DNA of 64,000 nt from Porticoccus sp963974675 (GTDB lineage Bacteria; Pseudomonadota; Gammaproteobacteria; Pseudomonadales; Porticoccaceae): the NCBI GenBank assembly GCA_963974675.1, contig CAXBDQ010000006.1:1-64000 (forward strand), written 5' to 3'. The notes beneath the pieces were generated by a model. That model was given only the letters and a program-made list of their open reading frames with translations, searched no databases and had not been told where the DNA came from. The stretch's first letter is position 1. The number at the start of each line of letters is the position of its first letter. Below, in pieces: positions 63,714 through 64,000 of this stretch. The position numbers and the translations under genes are program-made.

Positions 63714-63826
63714 TCAGAAAGCCTCATTCGAGTTTTATTCTTTATACGCCGAGTGTAACCATCTCATAATAGTGAAAACACGCATTACCGTAAACAATTT
63801 ACCATCTGAGCACCGAGATTTTCACA

Positions 63827-64000
63827 TTACTCAGCTAGGGCGATTTCTACCCTATCCACTTTCTGAAACCCCCGTGGCAACTTGTTGCCACGACGACCTC
63901 GCTCTCCACGATAGTGCTCCAAATCTGACAGTTTGAGGTTTAAATGGCGCTTCCCAGAATAAACTAAGAGTTGCTGCCTCGGCGTAATAACCGCCACAGC
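63827..64000 (-). CDS. parC: DNA topoisomerase IV subunit A, C-terminal end (partial)
   Basis: The last 57 codons read to TAA at 63829-63827. The segment LEHYRGERGRRGNKLPRGFQ is nearly identical to the ParC C-terminus of E. coli and pseudomonads as I recall it, and precedes KVDRVEIALAE. The gene continues beyond the window edge. ParC with ParE decatenates chromosomes; the catalytic tyrosine lies outside the window. Confidence 0.92.
   Translation of the reverse strand, partial: AVAVITPRQQLLVYSGKRHLNLKLSDLEHYRGERGRRGNKLPRGFQKVDRVEIALAE

Noticed and set aside
63504..63758. An 84-codon plus-strand open frame near the end of the window
   Set aside because: It covers the minus-strand yqaE/pmp3-like sequence, has no family resemblance, and the minus-strand reading gives recognisable family motifs.
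1..64000. tRNA or rRNA genes, insertion sequences, CRISPR arrays
   Set aside because: No cloverleaf-like sequence with a TTCGA-type T-loop, no transposase frame and no regular short repeats with spacers were recognised by eye; a dedicated scan was not possible.

Overview
The window is chromosomal DNA from a gammaproteobacterium, most likely a marine member of the Pseudomonadales/Cellvibrionales group. This rests on gene order (kdsC-lptCAB-rpoN-hpf-ptsN-rapZ-ptsO-mgtE-darP; glnA-DUF4124-glnLG; secB-yibN opposite gpmI-envC-ctpA) and on protein resemblance, not on a computed phylogeny. Coding density is high. I see no insertion sequence, prophage, CRISPR array, rRNA or tRNA gene. Most of the window is core metabolism; the less ordinary content lies between about 34 and 64 kb.

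Layout. 0-7.6 kb (+): end of kdsC, lptC-lptA-lptB (LPS export), rpoN (sigma-54) with its companions hpf, ptsN, rapZ and ptsO, then mgtE and darP. 7.6-12.5 kb (-): pip, typA, thiI. 12.5-17.7 kb (+): nitrogen regulation, with glnA, a DUF4124 protein, glnL and glnG. glnA and glnLG each have a recognisable sigma-54 promoter with upstream NtrC sites. 17.8-23.6 kb: secB and a rhodanese-like gene (-), opposite gpmI, envC, ctpA and a small DUF6316-like gene (+). 23.7-32.1 kb (-): nrdR-ribD-ribE-ribBA-ribH-nusB-thiL-pgpA-aspartic protease, then ribA and a solitary hisF. 32.2-34.4 kb (-): glyA and marC.

34.8-39.2 kb: a fused B12-dependent isobutyryl-CoA mutase (icmF, -) faces a FadR-type regulator (+), with a 13-bp palindrome between them. 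39.3-47.4 kb: ettA, a free-standing triple helicase-associated-domain protein, a YehS-like protein, glpK, a secreted charged-repeat protein, a lemA/GIDE pair with an EF-hand, a cupin and a DUF4404 protein. 47.4-49.3 kb: amtB with its own sigma-54 promoter. 49.3-56.7 kb (-): a B12 salvage locus (cobalamin riboswitch, btuB, a DUF71-type ATPase, a cytosolic-looking B12-binding protein, cobO, btuC-btuD-btuF). 56.8-60.4 kb (-): radA and a second TonB-dependent receptor. 60.5-62.2 kb (+): two overlapping replication-type genes, one with three DnaT-type domains and one resembling lambda P. 62.3-64 kb (-): a GlsB-like protein, a MscS channel, a frameshifted yqaE/pmp3-like gene and the 3' end of parC.

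How the parts connect. rpoN encodes the sigma factor needed by the three sigma-54 promoters seen here, and glnL/glnG the activator pair for them. The B12 locus would import corrinoid, and CobO would make the adenosyl form that IcmF needs; IcmF is the only B12-dependent enzyme visible in the window. The riboflavin genes form a nearly complete pathway in which the RibA half of RibBA looks dead and a separate ribA supplies GTP cyclohydrolase II.
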